A DNA stretch of 64,000 bases from Caproicibacter sp046707225 (GTDB lineage: Bacteria; Bacillota; Clostridia; Oscillospirales; Acutalibacteraceae), in contig NZ_JBJKOP010000014.1 of NCBI RefSeq assembly GCF_046707225.1, positions 18,987 to 82,986 on the forward strand. Reading direction: 5' to 3'. The notes under the pieces were generated by a model, which was not told where the DNA came from, did no database searches, and saw only the letters and a program-made list of their open reading frames with translations. The position numbers were made by a program, and so were the translations under genes. Numbering within the stretch: the first letter of the stretch is position 1; each line of letters opens with the position of its first letter. Positions 16,070 through 24,156 of this stretch are shown piece after piece.

Positions 16070-17599
16070 ATGGAAGCAATTCTAGCAGGTCTGAGCCAGG
16101 CTTTTTCAATTGGCAACTTTATCTCCATGGCCATCGGTATGGCGGCGGGCATCGTCTTTGGCGCGGTCCCGGGGCTTAACGCCAATATCGGCATTATTCT
16201 GTGCCTGCCCTTTACTTATGGAATGCAGCCGATCCCGGCGATGCTCCTTCTCTTAAGCGTTTTCTGCGGCGCCAGTTTCGGCGGATCGATTTCAGCCATC
16301 TTGATTGGAACGCCGGGGACCAACAACGCGGCCATGACCGTGCTGGACGGTTACCCCATGGCACAGAAAGGGCAGCCATTCCGCGGGATCGTTACCGCGC
16401 TGGTGGCATCAACGATCGGCGGGGTGGTAAGCGCTCTGGTCCTGCTTTTGGCCGCGCCGTTTGTTTCTGCCGTGACCATCAAGTTTGCGCCGCCGGAGTT
16501 GTTCACCGTTTCAGCTTTCGGCCTTTCGATCATTGCTGCGATCAGCGGTAAAAACTTCTGGAAAGGTCTTCTGAGCGGCAGCGTCGGCGTGCTGGTTTCC
16601 TTGATCGGATTGGATTCCCTGACTGGTAAATCCAGATTTATTTTTGATGATTTCAGCCTTATGAACGGACTGAGCCTGGCTTCTGTGCTGATGGGCATGT
16701 TCGCCCTGGTGGTGATCCTTGAAAAGGTGAAAGATATCCTGAGCGCGGACGCAGCGGATGCGGGTCAAAAGGCCGTTCAAATGAAGAAAAGCAAGACTGA
16801 CAGGTTTACTGGTGCGGATTTTAAACTCTGCATGCCGCATATTATCCGTTCCACGCTGCTCGGCATCGTCATTGGCGCAATCCCCGGAGTGGGGGGTGGC
16901 GTGGCTTCCGTTATTGGCTATGACACTGCCCGGCGCACCAGCAAAAACCCTGAGGAATTCGGCACCGGGCGCATTGAGGGTGTGGCTGCCTCCGAAGCGG
17001 CCAACAATGCCGTTACCGGTTCGGCTCTGATTCCAACCCTGACACTTGGTGTTCCCGGCGCTCCGGCAGCGGCCACGCTGATGGCGGCTTTCATGATTCA
17101 CGGCCTGACCCCCGGCCCTTTGCTTTTCAGCGAGGACGGGCCCACGGTCTATGCCATCCTGATCGGCTTGGTGATTGCTAATCTTCTCATGCTGGTGATT
17201 GGCCGTGCTCTCAATTCCGCGTTTATCAGTATTATAAAAGTACCGCTGGAGATTCTGGTTCCAGCGTTGGCAATGACCTGTATCGCGGGCGCCTATTCTG
17301 ATTCAAACAGCATGGTAAACGTGTATACCCTCATGATTTTCGGCCTCCTTTCCTACATTTTCTCACTGGTTAAAATTCCGTCGATTCCGCTCATTCTGGG
17401 CTTTATCCTTGGCCCGCTGACCGAATCTAATCTGCGCAAGTCCCTTGTGATGTCGGACGGCAGCTTCATGATCTTTCTTCAGCGCCCCATTTGCGTGTTC
17501 TTTATCCTACTGACAATTGTCTTTGTGATTTGCCTGAAATTTGATGTAAAAGATTTTATGAAATCGTGCTTTAAGAGAAAAAGAAGTGCTGTTCAGTAA
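16070..17599 (+). CDS. TctA-family large permease subunit (system 1)
   Basis: 509 residues, about 11-12 membrane segments. Hallmarks are the duplicated GxxPGLxxxxG-type loops: GAVPGLNANIGI near residue 29 and GAIPGVGGGVASVIGYD near 270. Also present are SFGGSISAILIGTPGT, the mid-protein EAANNAVTGSALIPTLTLGVPG, and the C-terminal GPLTESNLRKSL. It forms the transport channel with TctB. GGAGG precedes the ATG, and a strong terminator 80 bases downstream ends the sulfatase-lacI-tctCBA operon. Confidence 0.93.
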   Translation: MEAILAGLSQAFSIGNFISMAIGMAAGIVFGAVPGLNANIGIILCLPFTYGMQPIPAMLLLLSVFCGASFGGSISAILIGTPGTNNAAMTVLDGYPMAQKGQPFRGIVTALVASTIGGVVSALVLLLAAPFVSAVTIKFAPPELFTVSAFGLSIIAAISGKNFWKGLLSGSVGVLVSLIGLDSLTGKSRFIFDDFSLMNGLSLASVLMGMFALVVILEKVKDILSADAADAGQKAVQMKKSKTDRFTGADFKLCMPHIIRSTLLGIVIGAIPGVGGGVASVIGYDTARRTSKNPEEFGTGRIEGVAASEAANNAVTGSALIPTLTLGVPGAPAAATLMAAFMIHGLTPGPLLFSEDGPTVYAILIGLVIANLLMLVIGRALNSAFISIIKVPLEILVPALAMTCIAGAYSDSNSMVNVYTLMIFGLLSYIFSLVKIPSIPLILGFILGPLTESNLRKSLVMSDGSFMIFLQRPICVFFILLTIVFVICLKFDVKDFMKSCFKRKRSAVQ

Positions 17600-17677
17600 T
17601 ATATCCATTATGTAAATGATGAAATGCTGATGATGGAGTTATAAAAAGGCTTCACAAAGCGTTGTCTGGAAAATAGA

Positions 17678-17722
17678 GTACCCCTTTCTGTAGTTTTTTT
17701 CTACTGAAGGGGGTGCTTTTTT
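17678..17722 (+). terminator. Terminator of the sulfatase-TTT operon
   Basis: Arms 17678-17693 and 17701-17716 with a seven-T loop, then six T. The stretch 17600-17939 otherwise holds only this hairpin and the iclR promoter region; no gene was seen in it. Confidence 0.85.
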
Positions 17723-17857
17723 GATGTGCTGTTATTGGCGGATTTGCGTGAATTCACTTCGTGCCGAATTATTTCAGTTCCTAGTAAACGTAATCCGACA
17801 GAAATTCAACAGTCTAATTTCACAAATTTCGAAAGTAGATTGGTCAAAATAGTCCAA

Positions 17858-17886
17858 TTGACAACCATAAAAACGTGTGATATAGT
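17858..17886 (+). promoter_or_regulatory. SigmaA promoter of the IclR operon
   Basis: TTGACA (17858-17863), 17-base spacer, TATAGT (17881-17886). Confidence 0.75.
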
Positions 17887-17904
17887 AATTTCAACATAAA
17901 TTTT

Positions 17905-17930
17905 ATATATAGAGTATAAATTCTATATAT
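17905..17930. promoter_or_regulatory. AT-rich palindrome, candidate IclR autoregulatory site
   Basis: Perfect 9-bp arms, ATATATAGA and TCTATATAT, with an 8-base spacer. It is placed just downstream of the transcription start and overlaps the leader of the iclR-type gene. The position suits autorepression by the encoded regulator. Confidence 0.5.
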
Positions 17931-17945
17931 GGAATAGAGGTGCAC

Positions 17946-18734
17946 ATGATGCTGTCAAAACAACAACAGGAACTTCAAAATAAACTTTCTTCTTACAGTT
18001 CGATGAAAGTTTTACAAATTTTACTTGCGCTTTCCGCCACCAATAAATATATGGGGATCAGCGAGGTAACGGATATCACCGGCCTCAGCGGAAGCACGCT
18101 GCACAGAATTCTTCAGGAGCTTTTAGAGTGCGGCTTTGTGACAAAAGACGAGCAGCAGAAAAAGTACCGGATCGGCTTTGAATCCATGGCTTTAGCCGAG
18201 CATATGAAAGCTGCGAATTATCTGCTGGAGGCGGCCAAAGATGAAATGCACCGTCTGAATGAGATAACGAAAGAGACGGTCAATCTAATTGTCCGGGACG
18301 GCTGCCAGGCGGCTTATATTGGAAAAATGGAAGCGAAAAACCAGATCGCAATGCGTTCCAAAATCGGGTGGAAAATCCCTCTGTATTGTACGAGCGGCGG
18401 GAAACTCCTGCTGGCTTATCAGGATGAAAAGTGGCTGGAAAATTATTTAAGCTCCACTCCGTTGGAGAAGTATACCGACTATACGATCGTGGACAAAGCG
18501 GCCTTGATGCAGGAGCTTGTCAATATCCGGAAGGAAAACTTTGCGATTGATAATCAGGAGCACAACCCGGACGTGATCTGTATTGCCGCGCCGATTTTTT
18601 CCGATAACCATGAAATTCTCGCCACCATTGGCGTTGCGGCACCGAATTACCGGTTTTCTCTCGAAAAAGCCCTTTCTTACAAAGAGGCGGTCATTAACGC
18701 GGGAAATGCGGTTTCTGAAAAAATAGCAAAATAA
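17946..18734 (+). CDS. IclR-family transcriptional regulator
   Basis: 262 residues: a winged HTH (MKVLQILLALSA..., TGLSGSTLHRILQELLECGFV at about residues 20-65) and an IclR effector domain (RSKIGWKIPLYCTSGGKLLLAY; IAAPIFSDNHEILATIGVAAP). IclR proteins typically sense small acids such as KDG, glyoxylate or aromatics; KdgR of pectin degraders is in this family. The position ahead of IlvD/DapA/UxuA genes suggests a 2-keto-3-deoxy sugar acid effector. AGAGG precedes an ATGATG; either ATG may start. Confidence 0.9.
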   Translation: MMLSKQQQELQNKLSSYSSMKVLQILLALSATNKYMGISEVTDITGLSGSTLHRILQELLECGFVTKDEQQKKYRIGFESMALAEHMKAANYLLEAAKDEMHRLNEITKETVNLIVRDGCQAAYIGKMEAKNQIAMRSKIGWKIPLYCTSGGKLLLAYQDEKWLENYLSSTPLEKYTDYTIVDKAALMQELVNIRKENFAIDNQEHNPDVICIAAPIFSDNHEILATIGVAAPNYRFSLEKALSYKEAVINAGNAVSEKIAK

Positions 18735-18774
18735 TGTTTCCCATTTTTGAAGCTTGCACAGGGAGGAAAGAACG

Positions 18775-20454
18775 ATGGATTTAACTTACAAAGATTCCAA
18801 ATACCGCAGTGCGCACGTCGTCAACGGTATCAGTATGGCGGGGCCGCGGGCACATTTGCGCGGAATGGGACTTCTAAACGAAGAACTGGCCCAGCCGTTT
18901 ATCGGAGTTATCAATACTTACAATGAAATGCATCCGGGCCACGTGCATCTCAACCGGATCGGTGAATTTGTAAAAGCGGGGGTGCGTTCCGCCGGAGGAG
19001 TTCCGTTCGAAATCAATACCATCTCAATCTGCGACGGGTTTGCACAGGGCCATGTCGGAATGTGCAGCGTTCTTCCAAGCAGAGAAGTCATTGCAGATTC
19101 CATTGAGGTTTATGCAAACGCCCACCAGTTGGATGGTCTGGTGCTGATCGGCGGTTGTGACAAAATTGTTCCCGCCATGCTGATGGCGGCTCTCCGTGTT
19201 AATATTCCGGCAATTATTGTAACTGGCGGACCGATGCTTCCCGCCGAATACAAGGGGAAAAGCTATGCCACTTATGAGCTGAAAGAAATGGCAGGGCAAC
19301 TGATGCGCGGTGAGATTTCGAAAGAAGAGTACGAATACATGGAAGGACTGATGTCGCCGGGGCCCGGTTCCTGCGCCATGATGGGGACCGCGAACAGCAT
19401 GTCGATCGTCGCGGAAGCGCTGGGCCTTACCATGCCGGGATGCGCCTGTGCCCATGCGGTTATGGGGAAAAAGAACCGGATTGCAAAACAGAGCGGGTAT
19501 GAGATTGTGCGGCTGGTTGAAAACAATATCCGCCCGAGAGACATCGTTACGCAAAAAATGATGGATTTAGCCGTAACAGTCGCAATGAGCGCAGGCGGAT
19601 CAACCAACCTGAGCCTTCATATGCCGGCAATCGCACGGGAAGCGCATCTGCATATGACGCTGGAAGATATTGAACGGATTTCCTCATCCACTCCGTATCT
19701 TGCTAAAATAAAACCTTCCGGCAGCTATACATTGCTGGATCTGGACCGTGCAGGCGGAGTCGGCGGCATGATGAGGGAACTGGAACCGCTGCTGGATTTG
19801 GAGCAGATGACGGTAAACGGCAAAACACACCGTGAAAATGTTGCACAGGTCATGGAACGTGACAGCAACGTGATACATACGATTGAAAACGCTTACAGCA
19901 AACAGAGCTCGCTGGCTGTTCTGCATGGAAACCTCGCTCCGGATGGATGTGTGGTCAAACAGACCGCGGTGAGCCCAAAAATGCGCCAGCATACCGGGCC
20001 GGCGCGCTGCTTTGAATCGGAGGAAGACGCCGTCAAGGCAATTTATGGGCAAACGGTTCAGCACGGCGACGTGATCATCCTCCGCAATGAAGGTCCGCAG
20101 GGAGGACCCGGAATGCGGGAGATGCTGACCGCTACGGCTGCTCTGGTGGGCATGGGGTATGCTGAGTCGGTCGCACTCGTAACGGATGGACGTTTCTCCG
20201 GCGCAACGCGCGGGCCATGCATCGGGCACGTTTCTCCGGAAGCCTCCCGCAGGGGGCCGATCGCTGCTGTGAGGGACGGCGATATCGTCGAAATTGATAT
20301 CGCGGCCCGGACGATTAACGTCAGGCTGAGCAAAGAAGAGATTGCGCAAAGGCTGGCTCAGCTTCCGCCATACACGCCGAAAATCACCGAGGGGTATCTC
20401 GCACGCTATTCGCGAGAAGTCTCATCCGCTAACGAGGGAGCAATTTTAAAATAG
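18775..20454 (+). CDS. IlvD/Edd-family sugar-acid dehydratase
   Basis: 559 residues of the dihydroxy-acid/phosphogluconate dehydratase family, which uses an iron-sulfur cluster to remove water from C2-C3 diols and give 2-keto-3-deoxy acids. Cluster cysteines are visible at C128 (GGCDK) and C200 (GPGSCAMMGTANSM). The position that supplies a third Cys in [2Fe-2S] sugar-acid dehydratases is Gly here (HPGHVHL), as in E. coli-type IlvD, so an oxygen-labile [4Fe-4S] cluster is more likely. ATG 18775 has GGGAGG upstream. No other branched-chain amino-acid gene is nearby, whereas UxuA and a DapA-family aldolase are, so an aldonate dehydratase role is inferred rather than biosynthesis. Confidence 0.85.
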   Translation: MDLTYKDSKYRSAHVVNGISMAGPRAHLRGMGLLNEELAQPFIGVINTYNEMHPGHVHLNRIGEFVKAGVRSAGGVPFEINTISICDGFAQGHVGMCSVLPSREVIADSIEVYANAHQLDGLVLIGGCDKIVPAMLMAALRVNIPAIIVTGGPMLPAEYKGKSYATYELKEMAGQLMRGEISKEEYEYMEGLMSPGPGSCAMMGTANSMSIVAEALGLTMPGCACAHAVMGKKNRIAKQSGYEIVRLVENNIRPRDIVTQKMMDLAVTVAMSAGGSTNLSLHMPAIAREAHLHMTLEDIERISSSTPYLAKIKPSGSYTLLDLDRAGGVGGMMRELEPLLDLEQMTVNGKTHRENVAQVMERDSNVIHTIENAYSKQSSLAVLHGNLAPDGCVVKQTAVSPKMRQHTGPARCFESEEDAVKAIYGQTVQHGDVIILRNEGPQGGPGMREMLTATAALVGMGYAESVALVTDGRFSGATRGPCIGHVSPEASRRGPIAAVRDGDIVEIDIAARTINVRLSKEEIAQRLAQLPPYTPKITEGYLARYSREVSSANEGAILK

Positions 20455-20484
20455 TTTGCTTGATTAATATAAGGGGGAAATGCA

Positions 20485-21384
20485 TTGGCAAAATCCGTGA
20501 CTATGCGTGGAATAAGCGCACCGGTTCTGACTCCGTTTTACAAAGACGGCACCGTAAACTGTGAAGAGTATAAGAGGTTAATCCGCTACATTACTACGAA
20601 CGGCGTCGATGGGGTTTTCATTTGCGGCACTACGGGAGAATTCGTGAACCTTACGATCCGCGAGCGCAAGCAGCTGCTGACCGCCGCGATGGAAAGCGTT
20701 AAACCGGAGACACATGTTCTGTTCAATACTACGGCGATGAACCTGGAGGAAACGAAGGAACTGCTCGATTGGTCGGCAAAATGCGGAGCGAACGCGGTTT
20801 CGTTTACAGCTCCCTACTATCATAAATATGATCAGAAAGCTTTGATTTCATATTTTCAGAAAGCCACGCGGCTTGCGGGGGAACAGCCCGTTTATTTATA
20901 TAATATGGCTGGAATGACGCATAACCCGATTACTCCGGCCGTTCTTAAATCTGTCGCGGAAAGCTGCCCGAATCTTCGTGGCATTAAGGACAGCAGCATG
21001 GATTTTATGGTTCTGCTTAATTATCAGTGCGCGATTGAAGACAGTTCCTTTGAAATTATTACCGGAAACGACGCGCAGGTGCTGACCGCGCTTCAGGCCG
21101 GCGCTGCCGGCGGCGTAATTGCCGCGGCGAGCGTGTTCCCCGCGCTTTGCGCCGAGATTTGGGACAAGTTCCAGAAAGGCGACTTGGAAGGCGCGCGCCG
21201 GGCGCAAACGAAAGTGCTGAAGCTGAGGGAGCTTTTCCGGGCCGTCATGCCGGTCATGTCCCATAAGAAAGTTCTGGAGATGCAGGGGTTCCAGATGGGG
21301 CCCGCCCGTTACCCATTCCGTGATCTGACGGAAGAGGAAAGCAAGCGGGTTGAACAAACCATACATAACTTGGGTCTGATGTAA
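20485..21384 (+). CDS. DapA/NanA-family lyase, probable 2-keto-3-deoxy sugar acid aldolase
   Basis: 299-residue (beta/alpha)8 class I aldolase. Signatures are GTTGE at 48-52 (alpha-keto-acid carboxylate binding), catalytic Y139 (YLYNMAG, where relatives often have YNxP) and Schiff-base K168 in GIKDSS. Family members include dihydrodipicolinate synthase, N-acetylneuraminate lyase and KDG aldolase. With an aldonate dehydratase and mannonate dehydratase on either side, cleavage of a 2-keto-3-deoxy aldonate to pyruvate and an aldehyde is the most likely reaction. TTG start with AGGGGG upstream. Confidence 0.85.
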   Translation: MAKSVTMRGISAPVLTPFYKDGTVNCEEYKRLIRYITTNGVDGVFICGTTGEFVNLTIRERKQLLTAAMESVKPETHVLFNTTAMNLEETKELLDWSAKCGANAVSFTAPYYHKYDQKALISYFQKATRLAGEQPVYLYNMAGMTHNPITPAVLKSVAESCPNLRGIKDSSMDFMVLLNYQCAIEDSSFEIITGNDAQVLTALQAGAAGGVIAAASVFPALCAEIWDKFQKGDLEGARRAQTKVLKLRELFRAVMPVMSHKKVLEMQGFQMGPARYPFRDLTEEESKRVEQTIHNLGLM

Positions 21385-21404
21385 GCTTCAAGGGGGAGAC
21401 CGCA

Positions 21405-22445
21405 ATGCAGTTTACATTCCGTTGGTATGGCCGGGACGACCCGGTTAAACCGGAAGATATTCGGCAGATTCCCGGGGTATCGTCCGTGGTCAGTGCTTGT
21501 TATGACGTCCTTCCCGGAGATGTCTGGAATGCAAAAAGTATCGAGACAATCCGAAGCGATGCGCTGGATTACGGCCTTGGATTTGAAGTCGTGGAAGGGC
21601 TGCCGGTTCATGAGAGCATTAAACTGGGGGATTCCTGCAGGGATCGGTACATTGAAAACTATATTAAAAATTTACGCATGCTTTCGGAGCATGGCATCCG
21701 GGTGATCTGCTACAACTTCATGCCGGTCTTCGGGTGGATTCGGACTTGCCTGGACAGACGTCTCCCGGATGGTTCCCGGACGCTGTCTTTTTCAGAAACT
21801 GAACTGAAGACGATTGATCCGGCTCAAAAAGAGCTGAGCCTTCCCGGATGGAGCTTTTCCTCACAAAGAGAAGAAATGGCTTCCTTGATGGAACGTTACC
21901 GCACGTTGGGGGTACAGGGGATGTGGACAAACCTCCGGTATTTTCTTGAGGCGGTTGTTCCAGAGGCGGAAAAGTGCGGAATTGCTCTGGCAATTCATCC
22001 GGACGATCCCCCGTTGCCGGTTTTCGGTCTTCCGAGAATTGTGTCTTCGGAGGAAGATATTGAGTGCCTTGCGTCTTTGGTCGACAGTCCCTGTAATGGC
22101 ATTACTCTTTGCACGGGTTCTCTGGGCAGCGGGCGTCAAAACAACCTTGTGAAAATAGCGTACCGCTTTGCTTCGGAGGGCAAAATCAAGTTTGTCCATG
22201 CGCGCAACGTCCTTTTTGAAAACCAGATCGATTTCGTGGAAGTCGGGCATCAGACGGGAAGCGGCAGTTTGAATATGGCTGAGATCCTTACCGCGTTGCA
22301 CCGAGGCGGCTTTGACGGCTATTTGCGTTCGGATCATGGAAGAATGGTTTGGGACGAGCAGGGCCGACCGGGTTATGGGCTTTACGACAGGGCAATGGGA
22401 ATCACTTATTTGGAAGGACTTTGGGAAGGCATCTCCACTCAATAG
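21405..22445 (+). CDS. uxuA: Mannonate dehydratase
   Basis: 346 residues of the UxuA family. Metal ligands known for the Streptococcus suis enzyme have equivalents here: H198 (AIHPDD), C236 (LCTG), H265 (FVHARN) and D310 (RSDHG). The enzyme dehydrates D-mannonate to 2-keto-3-deoxygluconate in glucuronate catabolism. GGGGGAG precedes the ATG. No uxaC (isomerase), uxuB (mannonate oxidoreductase) or KDG kinase is in the window; the neighbouring DapA-family lyase could handle the product without phosphorylation. It ends 53 bases before the second tctC, so transport and dehydration are co-expressed. Confidence 0.93.
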   Translation: MQFTFRWYGRDDPVKPEDIRQIPGVSSVVSACYDVLPGDVWNAKSIETIRSDALDYGLGFEVVEGLPVHESIKLGDSCRDRYIENYIKNLRMLSEHGIRVICYNFMPVFGWIRTCLDRRLPDGSRTLSFSETELKTIDPAQKELSLPGWSFSSQREEMASLMERYRTLGVQGMWTNLRYFLEAVVPEAEKCGIALAIHPDDPPLPVFGLPRIVSSEEDIECLASLVDSPCNGITLCTGSLGSGRQNNLVKIAYRFASEGKIKFVHARNVLFENQIDFVEVGHQTGSGSLNMAEILTALHRGGFDGYLRSDHGRMVWDEQGRPGYGLYDRAMGITYLEGLWEGISTQ

Positions 22446-22449
22446 ATTT

Positions 22450-22468
22450 TATGCCGTTAAACGGCATA
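22450..22468 (+). other. Small intercistronic hairpin between uxuA and tctC
   Basis: Nine-base arms (TATGCCGTT and AACGGCATA) around a single central base. AT-rich sequence follows, without a T-tract. Probably an RNA-processing or weak attenuating element. Confidence 0.35.
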
Positions 22469-22498
22469 ATATAAAAACTTTAGGAGGAAGAGTTACTT

Positions 22499-23518
22499 AT
22501 GAAAAAACTTTTATCACTTCTGCTGTGTGCAGGTCTTTTGCTTACAACAGCCGCATGTTCTAATTCGACCTCGTCCGGTTCGGCATCGTCGGGATCTTCA
22601 GTTCAGGCGGGATCCTCCGCAGGAACTGCTTCGGGACAGAAACCGGCGAATTTCCCTAAAAAGCCGATTACCTTTATTGTTCCCTGGGCGGCGGGCGGCA
22701 CTTCCGACGGGCAGGTACGCGCGATCGCAAATCTGGGACAGAAGTATTTCGGCGTTTCCTGCTCGGTTGTAAATCGTGATGGGGCGGGCGGAACGATTGC
22801 CACGACCGAATTTGCCAACACAAAGGCTGATGGTTACACCGTTTGTCTGGAAGCCTGCGGCGTATTCACCACCCAGCCCTTTATCAAAAGCAATATCAAG
22901 TACAGCATGGACGACTTCAAGCCCATAATCGGCACGACCATCGAGCCCATCGTTATGGTGGCCAGCAAAGTCTCCGGAATCAAGTCCCTTGACGATCTGA
23001 AGAAAAGGGGCGGCACCATCAGCTACGGCTTTTCCGGAGCGGGCAGTCTGCCCCAGCTTTCTCAGCAGAAATTCTTTGAGATGTCCGGGATCAAGTCCAG
23101 TCCGGTTCCTTTTGGCGGCAGCGCCCCGACAATCACGGCACTGCTCGGAAGCCATGTTGATGTCGCTGCGGCACATCCGGGTGAAATTGCACAGTATGTC
23201 AAATCCGGCGATATGATCCCGCTCGGCATTTTCTCACCGGAGCGCGACTCCAGAGAAAGTCTGAAAAATATCCCGACATTTAAAGAGCAGGGCTATGATA
23301 TCGACATGAGCGTCTGGAAATTCCTGATGGTTCCGAAAGATACCCCGGACGACATTGCAAATTACCTGACGGATACCCTTACCAAGCTAGAAAAGGACCC
23401 CGAGTTTACAAAGTACTGCGAAAACAATACGCTCGCGATTTCCGGATACCAGCCGGATGAGATTGTCGAAAAAATCAAGGATGAGGCAGCCGTCAACAAG
23501 GAACTGCTGAAAAAGTAG
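22499..23518 (+). CDS. TctC/Bug-family substrate-binding lipoprotein (system 2)
   Basis: 339 residues. The lipoprotein leader is MKKLLSLLLCAGLLLTTAAC with Cys 20, followed by a Ser/Gly-rich linker. The binding fold shows ITFIVPWAAGGTSDGQVRA (ligand loop) and GAGGTIATTEFA. It is clearly paralogous to, but divergent from, the protein at 14476, so the ligands probably differ. TTAGGAGGAAG precedes the ATG. As the first transporter gene after uxuA, it probably binds a uronate or aldonate. Confidence 0.92.
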   Translation: MKKLLSLLLCAGLLLTTAACSNSTSSGSASSGSSVQAGSSAGTASGQKPANFPKKPITFIVPWAAGGTSDGQVRAIANLGQKYFGVSCSVVNRDGAGGTIATTEFANTKADGYTVCLEACGVFTTQPFIKSNIKYSMDDFKPIIGTTIEPIVMVASKVSGIKSLDDLKKRGGTISYGFSGAGSLPQLSQQKFFEMSGIKSSPVPFGGSAPTITALLGSHVDVAAAHPGEIAQYVKSGDMIPLGIFSPERDSRESLKNIPTFKEQGYDIDMSVWKFLMVPKDTPDDIANYLTDTLTKLEKDPEFTKYCENNTLAISGYQPDEIVEKIKDEAAVNKELLKK

Positions 23519-23529
23519 GAAGATGGGGC

Positions 23530-23562
23530 GGAACCGCTTCCCTCAAGACGGAATGCGGTTCC
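23530..23562 (+). other. Hairpin between tctC and tctB (system 2)
   Basis: Arms GGAACCGC (23530-23537) and GCGGTTCC (23555-23562), extendable inward through TTCC/GGAA. No T-tract follows. The placement matches the hairpin of system 1 at 15556-15593. Confidence 0.6.
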
Positions 23563-23618
23563 AATTGCCTGAATGAGCCGGATTGAAAACGGCGAAACGG
23601 ATCATGATGAAAGGAGTA

Positions 23619-23663
23619 ATGGCCGGTGCGGTTTTGTTGCGCGGTCATACACAGTCCCAATGA
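23619..23663 (+). CDS. Possible 14-codon coupling peptide ahead of tctB
   Basis: AAAGGAG is followed by an ATG at 23619 opening a 14-codon frame (MAGAVLLRGHTQSQ). Its TGA overlaps the tctB ATG as ATGA. The tctB start itself has no ribosome site, so translation may reach it by termination-reinitiation. This rests on signal geometry only; the peptide has no recognisable function. Confidence 0.3.
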   Translation: MAGAVLLRGHTQSQ

Positions 23664-24124
23664 GCGATTATAAAAAGAATTTGCTTTCTTCTCTGATTTT
23701 TTTGGTTCTGGGGATCGCCCTGATAATTTTTATCCCAATTACGATTCCCCTCAGCGAGGCCACTGTGATCGGTCCCAGAGCATTTCCGTATTTCATTTCG
23801 ACTGCGTTGATCCTGCTGAGTGCGGTCCTTCTGATCTCCACTTTGCTCCAGCGAGGAAAGCAAGGGCTTCGGGAGGAAAAAACCGAAGAAAAAGAGCCGC
23901 GTTACCTGCAGAACGAACTAAGGGCTCTGGCTCTGATCGGGATTACACTTTTATATATTATCTTATTCGATAAAATCGGATACTTTTTTTCCACCTTGCT
24001 TGCTTCCACGCTGATGCTGCTGCTTTTCCGGGTAAAGAAGATCTGGTATTATCTGATCGTTTACGCCGTGGGCGCCGGAGTTTATTTTGCGTTCACCAAA
24101 CTGCTGTTCGTCACGTTACCCTAG
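23660..24124 (+). CDS. TctB-family small membrane subunit (system 2)
   Basis: 154 residues with about four membrane segments and the TctB-type loop VIGPRAFPYFIST after the first helix. A charged stretch (KTEEKEPRY) separates the two helical pairs. The ATG at 23660 places the first helix close to the N-terminus but lacks its own ribosome site; the upstream mini-ORF probably couples it. The longer frame from 23573 is not supported by a ribosome site or by family length. Confidence 0.82.
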   Translation: MSDYKKNLLSSLIFLVLGIALIIFIPITIPLSEATVIGPRAFPYFISTALILLSAVLLISTLLQRGKQGLREEKTEEKEPRYLQNELRALALIGITLLYIILFDKIGYFFSTLLASTLMLLLFRVKKIWYYLIVYAVGAGVYFAFTKLLFVTLP

Positions 24125-24156
24125 CTGGGTTCAGAGGGAGGAATAAGTAGATTACT

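Noticed and set aside
18775..20454. Biosynthetic ilvD (branched-chain amino acids)
   Set aside because: No ilv or leu neighbours; the gene lies between an IclR regulator and sugar-acid genes, so a sugar-acid role is favoured.
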